64,000 bases of DNA from positions 1-64,000 of the forward strand of contig NZ_AFWJ01000001.1 of the NCBI RefSeq assembly GCF_000222685.1. Direction: 5' to 3'. The notes under the pieces were generated by a model. It was given only the letters and a program-made list of their open reading frames with translations, was not told the origin of the DNA and ran no database searches. Position numbers and translations under genes: made by a program. Origin of the DNA: Vibrio nigripulchritudo ATCC 27043. Its GTDB lineage: Bacteria; Pseudomonadota; Gammaproteobacteria; Enterobacterales; Vibrionaceae. Shown piece after piece: positions 29,262-39,053 of the stretch. The stretch's first letter is position 1. Every line of letters starts with the position of its first letter.

Positions 29262-30566
29262 TTAGCTCGCGGATTTCAAACCAGCGTTGATATCGAGAAT
29301 ATCTTGCTCGCTCAATGTGCCGACAGCCTGACGAAGCTGTAAAACACTCAGGATGTAGTTGTAGCGTGCATCAGATAGATTGCGGTTAGCATCGTACAGA
29401 CGACGTGTTGAGTCGAGTACATCGACAATAGTACGAGTACCAACATCGAAGCCAGCTTCGGTCGCTTCTAACGCTGACCTTGCAGAAACCACAGACTGGT
29501 TATAAGCACGGATAGCCCCAATAGTTGCGTTGATGTTGTTATAGTGTGCACGAACATCTTTCACTACCGTGCGGTAGGTTTGCTCAAGCTCCTGGCTCGA
29601 CTTAACGTAATTGGCTTCAGCCTGCTTCACTTTAGAAGTGATGTTACCACCAGTGTAAAGCGGTACGGCTAGATTAATGCCAATGTTGAAGTCGTTAAAG
29701 TTATCGTTTCCACCTGGCAATGAAGAGCCAGAGTTATCTGTATACTTGTAACCACCGTCTAGAGTCAGACTTGGTAAGTGACCAGCATCTGCTAGAGAAA
29801 TGGAATCCTTAGCAATATCTTGTGAAATTCGTCTTGCCAGCAACGAGAGGTTCTCTTGCTGAGCTTTTTCAATCAGAGATTCTGTAGTGGACTCTGGGCG
29901 GCTTGCTGAGAAACGTTTAGTGTCCAGAATGGCGAGATTTTGGTGCTCTTCACCTGTGATTTCACGAAGCGCTTCGTAGCTATTCGCCAACGTGTTTTCT
30001 TGCAGTACTTCTGAAGCAAGAACACTGTCATACTGTGCTTGTGCATCATGCACGTCTGTAATCGCAGACAGACCGACTTCAAAACGTTGTTTGGTTTGCT
30101 CAAGCTGACGAGCAACCGCAGCTTTTTCAGCTCGAACGAAGTCAAGGCTGTCTTGAGCTCGAAGCACTTCGAAATAGGCTTGTGCAACACGAAGGATCAA
30201 ACCTTGTTGCTCTGCTGCGTATACTGAGTCTGCCTGACGGGCAGTTTTTTCTGCTTGATCCAAGCTTACCCAGCTACTGCGGTCATACAATTCTTGTTTA
30301 AAACCAACGCCGGCAGTCAATGCATTGCCATCACGTTCGTTTTTACTGCTCTCAAGGATGTTATATCCAGCAGTGAGGTTAATTTGAGGAAGCAAGGTAC
30401 TGCGAGAGCTATTCACGGCTTCAAAGGCTGCTTCACGTTGTGCGGCGGCGCCAAGTAATTGTGGGTCGTTTTGTTTTGCTAGATCGTATATCTCTGCCAG
30501 GTTATCTGCCCAGGCTGCATTACTGCTCAGTGCGGCGGTAATCAATAGTGGAAGCAGCTTTTTCAT
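29262..30566 (-). CDS. tolC: Outer-membrane channel TolC
   Basis: 434-residue precursor of the trimeric outer-membrane and periplasmic tunnel used by type I secretion and RND efflux pumps. The signal peptide (KKLLPLLITAALSSNAAWA) starts at the ATG at 30566; AGGATAGG lies upstream on the minus strand, and a longer frame to 30605 is rejected. Two homologous OEP repeats are visible (about 20-215 and 225-430), with the family sequence YDLAKQNDPQLLGA and GTRTIVDVLDSTRRLYDANRNLSDARYNY. It lacks the long E. coli C-terminal tail, as in other vibrios. It diverges from nudF. Confidence 0.95.
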   Translation of the reverse strand: MKKLLPLLITAALSSNAAWADNLAEIYDLAKQNDPQLLGAAAQREAAFEAVNSSRSTLLPQINLTAGYNILESSKNERDGNALTAGVGFKQELYDRSSWVSLDQAEKTARQADSVYAAEQQGLILRVAQAYFEVLRAQDSLDFVRAEKAAVARQLEQTKQRFEVGLSAITDVHDAQAQYDSVLASEVLQENTLANSYEALREITGEEHQNLAILDTKRFSASRPESTTESLIEKAQQENLSLLARRISQDIAKDSISLADAGHLPSLTLDGGYKYTDNSGSSLPGGNDNFNDFNIGINLAVPLYTGGNITSKVKQAEANYVKSSQELEQTYRTVVKDVRAHYNNINATIGAIRAYNQSVVSARSALEATEAGFDVGTRTIVDVLDSTRRLYDANRNLSDARYNYILSVLQLRQAVGTLSEQDILDINAGLKSAS

Positions 30567-30792
30567 TTTGCCTATCCTGCCTTGTGAAAATAAAAATTGA
30601 AGCAATGCGAGTTTAACCTAACTCGCTTGTTTTTTATGCCTATCTTTGCATTTTTTAGCAATTAATCGCTGGAAAGCACAGCAATTAAATTATTCATTTA
30701 AATATTTTTGCAATCATTATCAAAAAAGTTGAGCGCAATCATTGGAGATTAAAGGATACAATGATTAGAATTCTCATCTCTGGAGACATGGA

Positions 30793-31419
30793 ATGCAGCA
30801 ATCAGACAACAAACATCAACAGTTTACTCCACAAGATGTAAAAATCATCTCAAGAAAATCGCTTTATCGAGGCTTTTTCTCGATGGTGAAATACACCTTC
30901 CAGCATAAATTGTTTGCCGGTGGTTGGAGCGAGCCCGTCGAACGAGAAATGTTTGAGCGAGGTCACGCTGCGGCGTTACTGCCTTACGACCCAATCGAAG
31001 ACAAAGTGGTCATGATCGAGCAAATCCGAGTCGGAGCTCTGGAACACGCCAACCCATGGCAAATGGAAATTGTTGCCGGCGTTATCGATACTGATGAATC
31101 TTCTGAAGAAGTGGTAAGGCGTGAAGCCATGGAAGAAGCAGGGGTTGAAGTTGGGAAAATTGAATCCATAACAAGTTATTATCCCTCTTCTGGCGGGTGC
31201 TCTGAAAAACTGGACGTTTTTGTTGGGCAGGTTGACGCAGCGAGCGCTCAGGGCATTCATGGCTTAGACTATGAAGACGAGGACATAAAAGTGCACGTTA
31301 TGAGTCGCCAGGATGCTTATCAGCTCGTCAGAGACGGAAATATTGAGAATGGTGCCTCAATAATTGCATTGCAATGGTTGGAACTGCATCACGAAGAACT
31401 AAAATCCCGTTGGAAGTAA
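30793..31419 (+). CDS. nudF: ADP-ribose pyrophosphatase NudF
   Basis: 208-residue Nudix hydrolase splitting ADP-ribose into AMP and ribose 5-phosphate. The Nudix box fits GX5EX7REUXEEXGU exactly (starting GVIDTDE and ending REAMEEAGV, about 97-119). The preceding EQIRVGALEHANPWQMEIVAG is typical of the ADPRase group. First gene of nudF-yqiB-cpdA-yqiA. GGAG at 30781-30784 serves the ATG. Confidence 0.95.
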   Translation: MQQSDNKHQQFTPQDVKIISRKSLYRGFFSMVKYTFQHKLFAGGWSEPVEREMFERGHAAALLPYDPIEDKVVMIEQIRVGALEHANPWQMEIVAGVIDTDESSEEVVRREAMEEAGVEVGKIESITSYYPSSGGCSEKLDVFVGQVDAASAQGIHGLDYEDEDIKVHVMSRQDAYQLVRDGNIENGASIIALQWLELHHEELKSRWK

Positions 31420-31422
31420 ACC

Positions 31423-31848
31423 ATGTTGAATAAGCCATATCACGTTGATCTCGCCGCTCTTATGAGAGTGTATGAGACCAATTACGCCAAACTGAATGCA
31501 TTGCTGCCTGGGCAACCCAGCGTGGGGGATGTGCGCTCTTATCAGGTGGCGTCTATGGCTTATCAGTTAGAGGTGAGCGAAGTCACCAAGTACACAACAC
31601 TCATCGACGTATGCCAATGTGACGAACAGCCCGTTTTTCCACTTCCGAGGATGACGGTGCGTCTCTATCACGATGCTCGCGTTGCAGAAGTGTGTGCAAG
31701 CGAGCAGATTTCACGGGTCTTTGCTCGTTATGATTATCCCAATACAAAAATGGCGCAAAAGGACGAAAAGTTTCAACTTAACCAATTCTTAGGTGAGTGG
31801 CTTACGTTCTGTCTAAAAAACGGTATCAGCCGAACGCCAATTTACTAA
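31423..31848 (+). CDS. yqiB: DUF1249 protein (YqiB-like), function unknown
   Basis: 141-residue small cytosolic protein of the DUF1249 family, three bases after nudF. Typical stretches are DLAALMRVYETNYAKLNALLPG at the start, the central TKYTTLIDVCQ and the C-terminal MAQKDEKFQLNQFLGEWLTFCL. No catalytic motif is known. The arrangement between nudF and cpdA is conserved in E. coli and vibrios (nudF-yqiB-cpdA-yqiA-parE). Confidence 0.88.
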   Translation: MLNKPYHVDLAALMRVYETNYAKLNALLPGQPSVGDVRSYQVASMAYQLEVSEVTKYTTLIDVCQCDEQPVFPLPRMTVRLYHDARVAEVCASEQISRVFARYDYPNTKMAQKDEKFQLNQFLGEWLTFCLKNGISRTPIY

Positions 31849-31880
31849 AACAGTGTAGAGAGATTTAACTGGGTTATATT

Positions 31881-32696
31881 TTGAAATTGTCCTTAGATTC
31901 AAGTCGCGATATCAAACTATTGCAGATTACAGACACGCATTTATTTGAGCCTGAAGACGGATGTCTGTTGAGCGTTAACACCTTTGAGAGCTTCAAGGCT
32001 GTGGTTAATGCTATCCGTTCAAATGAAATTGAATTTGATGCTATTTTGGCTACCGGTGATATTTCTCAGGACCATACTGCTGTGTCATACCAGCGATTTG
32101 AAGATGGAATCGCATTGCTAAAGAAGCCATGTTTCTGGTTGCCGGGTAATCACGATTTTAAACCGGAAATGCACAGCATTCTGCCTTCTACTCAAATTCA
32201 GACCACTCAGCACGTTGTTCTTAACGACAAATGGCAGATCATTTTATTGGACAGCCAGGTAGAAGGTGTTCCCCATGGTCGACTGAGTGAGGAGCAGCTT
32301 GCCCTGCTTGATGCAAAGCTGAGCGAATACCCAAATCACAAGACGGTTGTCTTACTTCACCATCATCCTGTTTTGGTGGGGAGCCACTGGCTTGATCAAC
32401 ACTCTTTAAAAGACGCCGATGCGTTTTGGTCGATATTGAGCAAGTACGATAAGGTTGAAGCCGTATTGTGTGGGCATGTACATCAGGACTTCGACGTTAT
32501 TTATCAAGGTGTTCGAGTTGTTGCTACGCCTTCAACTTGTGTTCAGTTTAAACCTAATAGCGATGACTTTGCGTTAGATAATCTTTCTCCGGGCTGGCGT
32601 ATGCTGACACTGACTCACTATGGTGAGTTAGAACTAGAGGTGGGTCGCCTACCTGATGGAGAGTTTCTTCCAGACTTCTCTGCTGGGGGGTATTAG
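31881..32696 (+). CDS. cpdA: 3',5'-cyclic-AMP phosphodiesterase CpdA
   Basis: 271-residue class III (calcineurin-like) phosphodiesterase converting cAMP to AMP, which tunes CRP signalling. Metal-binding motifs are in order: ITDTHLF (about 16-22), ATGDISQDH, LPGNHDF, LLHHHPV, and CGHVHQD. The start is TTG at 31881; no ATG lies nearby and the N-terminus KLSLDSSRDIKLLQ resembles family members. 32 bases follow yqiB; yqiA begins 4 bases after the stop. Confidence 0.94.
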   Translation: MKLSLDSSRDIKLLQITDTHLFEPEDGCLLSVNTFESFKAVVNAIRSNEIEFDAILATGDISQDHTAVSYQRFEDGIALLKKPCFWLPGNHDFKPEMHSILPSTQIQTTQHVVLNDKWQIILLDSQVEGVPHGRLSEEQLALLDAKLSEYPNHKTVVLLHHHPVLVGSHWLDQHSLKDADAFWSILSKYDKVEAVLCGHVHQDFDVIYQGVRVVATPSTCVQFKPNSDDFALDNLSPGWRMLTLTHYGELELEVGRLPDGEFLPDFSAGGY

Positions 32697-32700
32697 TCGA

Positions 32701-33288
32701 ATGTCCGCTAAGCCATCGCTTCTGCTTTATATCCATGGTTTTAACAGCTCTCCTCAGTCACACAAAGCCAATGTGATGATTGAATGGTGCAGGGCTAATC
32801 GACCAGATATCAAAGTGGTTGCTCCGCAGATGCCATGTTACCCAAAGCTGGCAGAGTCGTTTTTGTTGGAAACCATTGAAAAATATCAGCCCGATTATCA
32901 AATTGGTCTGATTGGTAGCTCGCTAGGGGGCTATCTGTCGACCTGGCTGAACAGCTTATACGGATTCAAAGCGGTGTTGGTGAACCCTGCTGTGAAACCT
33001 TATGAGCTACTTGCGGATTTTCTGGGTCCACAGACTAATCCTTATACGCAGGAAGAGTATGTGTTGGAAGGCAAACACATGGACGAACTCAAAGCGCTTG
33101 ATGTGGATGAAATTAAACAACCTTCTGACTTTTGGTTACTTCAACAAGAAGAAGACGAAGTATTGGATTATCGTCAGGCTGTAGAGCGATATCAGGGGGC
33201 TAAACAGACCGTAGAGGCAGGGGGAGATCATAGCTTTGTGGACTTTGAAAGATACCCCAAACAAATCATTCAGTTCCTCAACCTCTAA
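32701..33288 (+). CDS. yqiA: YqiA-type alpha/beta-hydrolase esterase
   Basis: 195-residue serine esterase of the UPF0227/YqiA family. The oxyanion start LLYIHGFNSSPQSHKA (about 7-22), the nucleophile motif GLIGSSLGGYLST (about 73-85), and the C-terminal catalytic His in GGDHSF are visible. The natural substrate is unknown. The ATG at 32701 is chosen; a longer frame opening at 32656 lies inside cpdA. Confidence 0.92.
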   Translation: MSAKPSLLLYIHGFNSSPQSHKANVMIEWCRANRPDIKVVAPQMPCYPKLAESFLLETIEKYQPDYQIGLIGSSLGGYLSTWLNSLYGFKAVLVNPAVKPYELLADFLGPQTNPYTQEEYVLEGKHMDELKALDVDEIKQPSDFWLLQQEEDEVLDYRQAVERYQGAKQTVEAGGDHSFVDFERYPKQIIQFLNL

Positions 33289-33548
33289 GCTTTGTAGCCC
33301 ATAAAATCAAACATGCATGGGTAGATAACCCAAGTGGGGATGGGGTCATAATTTTGAGGTTAACTTCTCGCAGTCACTTGACATCCCCTTGTCTGTTCCA
33401 GACTATGTTCCATCATAGTTTTATCATTGTGCTTTTGATGTCTTTTTCTCCAACTAGGCGCAATTTTCCACAATGTCATCAAAAAACTTAACAATCACGC
33501 ATCAAGGTGCTGATTGCATTCTAATCATTTTGAGTATTAATCCGTATT

Positions 33549-35429
33549 ATGACTGAACAATATAATGCGAAAGACCTGTCCGTTCTCGAAGGTCTCGACC
33601 CAGTACGACATCGTCCTGGTATGTATACCGAAACTGAGCGACCTAACCACCTTGCCCAAGAGGTTATCGATAACTCAGTCGACGAAGCACTTGCTGGGCA
33701 TGCAAAGAAGATAAAAGTCATTCTCCACAACGACCAGTCACTTGAAGTGATCGATGATGGTCGTGGTATGCCTGTCGACATTCATCCGGAGAAAGGGATC
33801 TCGGGTGTTGAACTTATTATGACCAAGCTTCATGCGGGTGGTAAGTTCTCCAACGACAACTACAAATTTTCTGGTGGTTTGCACGGGGTAGGTATTTCCG
33901 TTGTAAACGCCCTGTCTAAACGCGTAGAAGTAACAGTCAAGCGTGAAGGGCATGTACATGAAATCGCTTTTGAAAACGGTAATACAGTCAGTGACCTCAC
34001 GGTAACAGGCACTTGTGGTCTGCGTAACACCGGAACCTCTGTTCATTTCTGGCCAGATGCCAAATATTTCGATAGTGCCAAATTTTCTGTGCTTCGACTG
34101 GTTAACAACCTGCGTGCTAAAGCCGTTCTTTGTCCCGGTCTAGAAATCACCTTCAGTGACAAGGTGAACAATGAAGAACATAAATGGTTCTATGAAGATG
34201 GCTTAAAAGACTACCTTGCAGAAGGTGTGAAAGGCTACACGGTTCTTCCGGAAGAGCCATACATTGGTGAGTTTTCTGCCGAAACCGAAATGGCGAATTG
34301 GGCAGTTATCTGGCAGCCGGAAGGCGGCGAGATGATCACCGAAAGCTACGTTAACCTGGTTCCAACCAAACAAGGTGGTACCCACGTAAATGGTTTACGT
34401 CAGGGACTTTTGGATGCCATGCGTGAATTCTGTGAGTTCCGCAACCTCTTGCCACGTGGCGTGAAACTCACCGGTGACGATGTTTTCGACCGTTGTTCTT
34501 ACGTACTGTCGATTAAAATGCAGGACCCTCAGTTCGCGGGGCAAACCAAAGAACGTTTGTCCTCACGCCAGACCGCCGCATTTGTTTCTGGTGTCGTTAA
34601 AGATGCGTTCAGTCTATGGCTGAATGAAAAGCCTCAACTGGCAGAGCAATTGGCGGAACTGTGTATTGCCAATGCCCATCGACGTATGCGCGCCAGCAAG
34701 AAAGTGGTGCGTAAGAAAGTCGCATCAGGACCGGCGTTACCCGGTAAGCTGACCGATTGTTCCGTACAAGATCTAAATCGTACCGAAATCTTCTTTGTGG
34801 AAGGGGACTCGGCGGGCGGTTCTGCAAAGCAAGCCCGTGATCGTGAGTTTCAGGCCGTGATGCCACTTCGCGGTAAAATTCTGAATACTTGGGAAGTGTC
34901 CGCAGATCAGGTTCTTGCTTCTCAGGAAGTGCACGATATCTCAGTCGCTCTGGGTATTGACCCTGATAACGATAACCTTGAAGGGCTTCGTTACGGTAAG
35001 ATCTGTATCCTTGCCGATGCGGACTCGGATGGTCTGCACATCGCAACCCTGCTTTGCGCATTGTTTACCCGACATTTCCGAGCGTTGGTTGAAGCCGGGC
35101 ATATCTATGTTGCGATGCCGCCACTCTACCGTATCGACTGTGGTAAAGAAGTATTCTACGCGCTTGATGATGACGAGAAAGAAGGCATCCTTGAGCGACT
35201 TTCTAAGAAAAAAGCCAAAATCAACGTGCAGCGATTCAAAGGTCTGGGTGAGATGAACCCGCTTCAGTTGCGCGAAACCACCATGGATCCAAACACTCGT
35301 CGATTGGTGCAGCTCACTATCGATGACAGTGACGCGACCATGGAAATGATGGATATGTTGCTTGGCAAGAAACGTGCGGATGACCGCCGTACCTGGCTAC
35401 AAAGCAACGGCGATTTGGCTGAGGTTTAA
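33549..35429 (+). CDS. parE: DNA topoisomerase IV subunit B ParE
   Basis: 626-residue ATPase subunit of topoisomerase IV, which decatenates daughter chromosomes. GHKL ATPase motifs are visible: DNSVDEALAGHA, DDGRGMPVDIHP and the KFSGGLHGVGISVVNALS lid, then the transducer (QTKERLSS), and the TOPRIM domain with FVEGDSAGGSAKQARDR and DADSDG. Its length fits ParE rather than GyrB, which has about 170 more residues. parC begins 3 bases downstream. The 260 bases upstream hold a TTGACA-like box at 33378 but no convincing -10 at normal spacing. Confidence 0.96.
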   Translation: MTEQYNAKDLSVLEGLDPVRHRPGMYTETERPNHLAQEVIDNSVDEALAGHAKKIKVILHNDQSLEVIDDGRGMPVDIHPEKGISGVELIMTKLHAGGKFSNDNYKFSGGLHGVGISVVNALSKRVEVTVKREGHVHEIAFENGNTVSDLTVTGTCGLRNTGTSVHFWPDAKYFDSAKFSVLRLVNNLRAKAVLCPGLEITFSDKVNNEEHKWFYEDGLKDYLAEGVKGYTVLPEEPYIGEFSAETEMANWAVIWQPEGGEMITESYVNLVPTKQGGTHVNGLRQGLLDAMREFCEFRNLLPRGVKLTGDDVFDRCSYVLSIKMQDPQFAGQTKERLSSRQTAAFVSGVVKDAFSLWLNEKPQLAEQLAELCIANAHRRMRASKKVVRKKVASGPALPGKLTDCSVQDLNRTEIFFVEGDSAGGSAKQARDREFQAVMPLRGKILNTWEVSADQVLASQEVHDISVALGIDPDNDNLEGLRYGKICILADADSDGLHIATLLCALFTRHFRALVEAGHIYVAMPPLYRIDCGKEVFYALDDDEKEGILERLSKKKAKINVQRFKGLGEMNPLQLRETTMDPNTRRLVQLTIDDSDATMEMMDMLLGKKRADDRRTWLQSNGDLAEV

Positions 35430-35432
35430 TAG

Positions 35433-37721
35433 ATGTCGACAGAAATTACTTTTGATGGTGTTGAACAACTGCCAATGCGCAGGTTCACCGAAGACGCCTA
35501 TCTGAATTACTCCATGTACGTGATCATGGACCGGGCTTTGCCTTACATTGGCGATGGTTTGAAGCCTGTTCAACGACGCATTATTTACGCAATGTCGGAA
35601 CTGGGTCTTTCCGCTGCGGCGAAATACAAAAAGTCAGCGCGTACTGTTGGTGACGTATTAGGTAAATACCACCCACATGGTGATTCCGCTTGTTATGAAG
35701 CCATGGTATTGATGGCACAGCCATTCTCTTATCGCTACCCGCTGGTGGATGGTCAGGGTAACTGGGGTGCGCCGGACGATCCGAAATCGTTCGCTGCTAT
35801 GCGTTATACCGAAGCCAAACTGTCTAAGTTTGCTGAAGTTCTGCTTGGTGAGCTAGGTCAGGGTACAGTTGAATGGCAACCTAACTTTGACGGCACAATG
35901 AAAGAGCCGCAAATGCTGCCAGCGCGTTTGCCCCATATCCTTCTGAACGGTGTTACTGGTATCGCAGTTGGTATGGCAACTGATATCCCACCGCATAACG
36001 TTCGTGAAGTGGCGGAAGCAACGATTCAACTGATCGACAATCCAAAACTTGAGCTGCAAGATGTGATGCAGCATGTACAAGGGCCGGATTACCCGACTGA
36101 AGCGGAAATCATTTCACCGAAAGCCGACATTGAGAAGATCTACCGAAACGGTCGTGGCAGCATCAAAATGCGTGCGGTCTGGTCAAAAGATAACGGTGAA
36201 ATCGTCATTACGGCGTTGCCTCATCAGGTATCTGGTGCCAAGTTGCTAGAACAAATTGCTAATCAGATGCGTGCGAAGAAACTGCCAATGGTGGACGATC
36301 TTCGTGATGAGTCGGATCACGAAAACCCAACACGTATTGTCATCGTACCGAGATCCAACCGTGTAGACTGCGATCAATTGATGAATCACCTGTTTGCATC
36401 CACCGATCTTGAAAAGAGCTACCGTGTAAACCTCAACATGATCGGCTTGGACAACCGCCCTCAGGTTAAAGGGCTGGTGATGATTCTGAAAGAATGGATC
36501 GAGTTCCGCCGTGCGACTGTTCGCCGTCGTTTGCAGCATCGTCTGGACAAAGTGCTTGCGCGTTTGCATATCTTGGAAGGTCTGTTGGTCGCGTATCTTA
36601 ACCTGGACGAAGTGATTGAAATCATTCGTACAGAAGACGATCCAAAAGCAGTGCTAATGTCTCGCTTTGGAATTACCGATATTCAAGCCGATGCGATTCT
36701 GGACACCAAACTTCGTCACCTTGCCAAACTGGAAGAGATGAAGATTCGCGGTGAGCAGGAAGAGCTGGAAAAAGAGCGTGAGAAGCTGGAACTTCTGCTA
36801 GGTTCTGAGCGCCGTCTGAATACGCTTCTGAAGAAAGAAATCAAGGCAGATGCCGAGAAATTCGGTGATGATCGTCGCTCTCCAATTGTAGAGCGTGCGG
36901 AAGCCAAAGCGCTGACAGAACGTGATCTCATGCCAAGTGAACCGATAACTGTCGTACTTTCTGAGAAAGGCTGGATTCGCCATGCCAAAGGGCATGATGT
37001 GGATGCAGAAGGCTTGAACTATAAATCCGGTGATAAATATCTGGCGCATGCTCGTGGTAAGAGTAACCAGCAAGCGGTGTTCTTGGGAACTGACGGGCGA
37101 AGCTATTCACTAGAGTCCCACTCTTTGCCTTCAGCTCGAAGTCAGGGGGAGCCGATTACCGGTCGTCTGAACATCACAGCAGGTACTACCATCAGCCGGG
37201 TCATTATGGGTGAGGAAGAGCAGCTATGGTTAGTCGGGTCTGACGCAGGCTACGGATTTGTCTGTAAGGGCAGCGACTTGCTATCTAAGAACCGTAGCGG
37301 TAAAGCTCTGGTGAATCTCCCGCAAGGGTCTGAAGTGATGACACCAAGTGCGATAGCGGATCTTGATCAGGATGAAATTCTTGCGATCACTAACCAAGGT
37401 CGAATGTTGATCTTCCCAATGAAAGATTTACCTCAGCTAAGCAAAGGTAAAGGGAACAAGATCATCAATATTCCTTCCGCCAAAGCCAAATCTCGTGAGG
37501 AAACCGTTTCTCATCTGATGTCGTTGCCAAGCGGTGTATCAGTGACCATTTATGCGGGTAAGCGCAAGCTTGGTCTGAAACCGACGGATCTAGATAACTT
37601 CCGAGGTGAGCGTGGTCGTCGTGGCAGCTTATTACCGAGAGGCTTGCAACGCGTAACCCGAATTGAGGTTGAAAACCAAACTCAGCCCGATGAACCGGAA
37701 ACGGAAAGTAACGCAGAATAA
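35433..37721 (+). CDS. parC: DNA topoisomerase IV subunit A ParC
   Basis: 762-residue breakage-reunion subunit. The active-site tyrosine lies in [10 protein letters not shown] (Y125). The quinolone-determining region [15 protein letters not shown] retains S85 and E89, equivalent to E. coli S80 and E84, so no classic resistance change is present. The C-terminal beta-pinwheel blades (about 500-740) are shorter than GyrA, as expected. It ends in an acidic tail. Its stop is immediately followed by a terminator. Confidence 0.96.
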   Translation: MSTEITFDGVEQLPMRRFTEDAYLNYSMYVIMDRALPYIGDGLKPVQRRIIYAMSELGLSAAAKYKKSARTVGDVLGKYHPHGDSACYEAMVLMAQPFSYRYPLVDGQGNWGAPDDPKSFAAMRYTEAKLSKFAEVLLGELGQGTVEWQPNFDGTMKEPQMLPARLPHILLNGVTGIAVGMATDIPPHNVREVAEATIQLIDNPKLELQDVMQHVQGPDYPTEAEIISPKADIEKIYRNGRGSIKMRAVWSKDNGEIVITALPHQVSGAKLLEQIANQMRAKKLPMVDDLRDESDHENPTRIVIVPRSNRVDCDQLMNHLFASTDLEKSYRVNLNMIGLDNRPQVKGLVMILKEWIEFRRATVRRRLQHRLDKVLARLHILEGLLVAYLNLDEVIEIIRTEDDPKAVLMSRFGITDIQADAILDTKLRHLAKLEEMKIRGEQEELEKEREKLELLLGSERRLNTLLKKEIKADAEKFGDDRRSPIVERAEAKALTERDLMPSEPITVVLSEKGWIRHAKGHDVDAEGLNYKSGDKYLAHARGKSNQQAVFLGTDGRSYSLESHSLPSARSQGEPITGRLNITAGTTISRVIMGEEEQLWLVGSDAGYGFVCKGSDLLSKNRSGKALVNLPQGSEVMTPSAIADLDQDEILAITNQGRMLIFPMKDLPQLSKGKGNKIINIPSAKAKSREETVSHLMSLPSGVSVTIYAGKRKLGLKPTDLDNFRGERGRRGSLLPRGLQRVTRIEVENQTQPDEPETESNAE

Positions 37722-37722
37722 A

Positions 37723-37750
37723 AAAATCCCCGGCTATGACCGGGGATTTT
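37723..37750. terminator. Bidirectional terminator between parC and degS
   Basis: Stem AAAATCCCCGG / CCGGGGATTTT (37723-37733 and 37740-37750) with 6-base loop; A-run and T-run on either side. Confidence 0.92.
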
Positions 37751-37770
37751 CTTTTATAAGTTCAGGTTAA

Positions 37771-38835
37771 TTAACCTTGTGGGTCGTCTCCGACAAGTAC
37801 ATTCAGTATGATCTCTTCGCCTTTTCGGAGCACCTTCATCTTTACTTCGATGCCCGGGCGTAAGCCGGTGACTATCTCCAAGACACTGTCGCGACCATTC
37901 ACTTTAGCGCCACCAATTTCCAGAATCACATCCTGACGCTCAAATCCTGCCTGATCTGCTGGGCTGTTGGGAGTAATACCCATAACGATAATACCACCAA
38001 CATATTCGCGTCCTAATAGGCGAGAAGACACTGAGTTAATGTCTTGTCCGTCAATACCGATATAACCGCGAATAACTCGACCATCGGCGATGATTTTTTC
38101 CATCACTGCATTAGCCAGCGAGTATGGGATGGCAAAAGATATCCCATAGGTTTCTACATTTGTGGCTTGTTGGAAAGATGCGGTATTGATGCCAACTAAC
38201 TCGCCTTTGGTGTTCACCAAAGCACCGCCGGAATTGCCTCGGTTGATTGCGGCGTCTGTTTGAATAAACGGTTGCCGACCATCAGCACTAATCGATGAGC
38301 GCCCTGTCGCTGAAATGATGCCAAACGTTGTGGTCTGCCCAAGGTTATATGGATTACCAATCGCCAATACTACATCACCGACTTTTGCCTGATAGTTTGA
38401 ATTCAGCGGAATGACAGGAAGGTTATTACCTTCAATACGCAGAACGGCTAAGTCTGTTCTACGATCTTTACCCACTAGCTGGGCGGCAGAATAGCGACCG
38501 TCTTGAAGGGCAACAACAATCTGATCGGCGCTGGCAATTACGTGGTAATTGGTAATGATATAGCCTTTTTCACTGACGATAACGCCGGAACCCAAATCTT
38601 CAACAATGAATCCGCGTTGCGCGGTATCACTTTGTTTTCGACTGTAGATATTAACGACGGCAGGACCGGCACGACGCACTGCGTGGCTGAATGACACCTG
38701 AAGACTTTCAAATTCTGATGGGGAATTGGTTGTTGTGACCTCAACTGCCGCTGTCCGCAAAGAAGGAACAACCGTAAGTAGCAAACCCGCTGTAAGCAGA
38801 CCTAATAATGAAGAGCGTAAAAGGACTTTCCACAT
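37771..38835 (-). CDS. degS: Site-1 protease DegS of the sigma-E stress pathway
   Basis: 354-residue membrane-anchored trimeric serine protease that cleaves RseA when it senses misfolded porin C-termini. An N-terminal membrane anchor (about 5-25), a trypsin-like domain with the His-Asp-Ser triad (TNYHVIA, RTDLAVL, GNSGGAL), and a single PDZ domain (about 255-345) are visible. The single PDZ plus anchor separates it from DegP/DegQ. The ATG at 38835 is used; an upstream in-frame ATG at 38877 gives an unlikely hydrophilic extension before the anchor. Confidence 0.94.
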   Translation of the reverse strand: MWKVLLRSSLLGLLTAGLLLTVVPSLRTAAVEVTTTNSPSEFESLQVSFSHAVRRAGPAVVNIYSRKQSDTAQRGFIVEDLGSGVIVSEKGYIITNYHVIASADQIVVALQDGRYSAAQLVGKDRRTDLAVLRIEGNNLPVIPLNSNYQAKVGDVVLAIGNPYNLGQTTTFGIISATGRSSISADGRQPFIQTDAAINRGNSGGALVNTKGELVGINTASFQQATNVETYGISFAIPYSLANAVMEKIIADGRVIRGYIGIDGQDINSVSSRLLGREYVGGIIVMGITPNSPADQAGFERQDVILEIGGAKVNGRDSVLEIVTGLRPGIEVKMKVLRKGEEIILNVLVGDDPQG

Positions 38836-39005
38836 ATCATCCTCAGAGTGGGCGCAATAAGACTGGGGGAAACCCATAACAATTTGATTATATTAAGAAG
38901 GAAAGCATAGCACTGATTAGTAAGAGGATGCCAGTGCCCGCTATGTCAGCGGTCTGTCAATATGTTTAGCGTTTCTCCTTGTTGAATATGCATAAATAGC
39001 AGACA

Positions 39006-39038
39006 TAAAAAAGGGAAGCAGTATTTCTGCTTCCCTTT
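39006..39038 (-). terminator. Terminator after degQ
   Basis: Stem AAAGGGAAGCAG / CTGCTTCCCTTT (39010-39021 and 39027-39038) with 5-base loop. On the minus strand it ends CTTTTTTATG, so it acts for degQ ahead of degS. Confidence 0.9.
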
Positions 39039-39053
39039 GTGATATGAAAATCT

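Noticed and set aside
33378-33409. TTGACA with TATGTT as a parE promoter
   Set aside because: The spacer is 20 bases, too long for a standard sigma-70 promoter. Another start could exist, but I cannot choose one.
35675-35700. Quinolone resistance change in parC
   Set aside because: The determining region keeps S85 and E89, so no classic resistance change is present.
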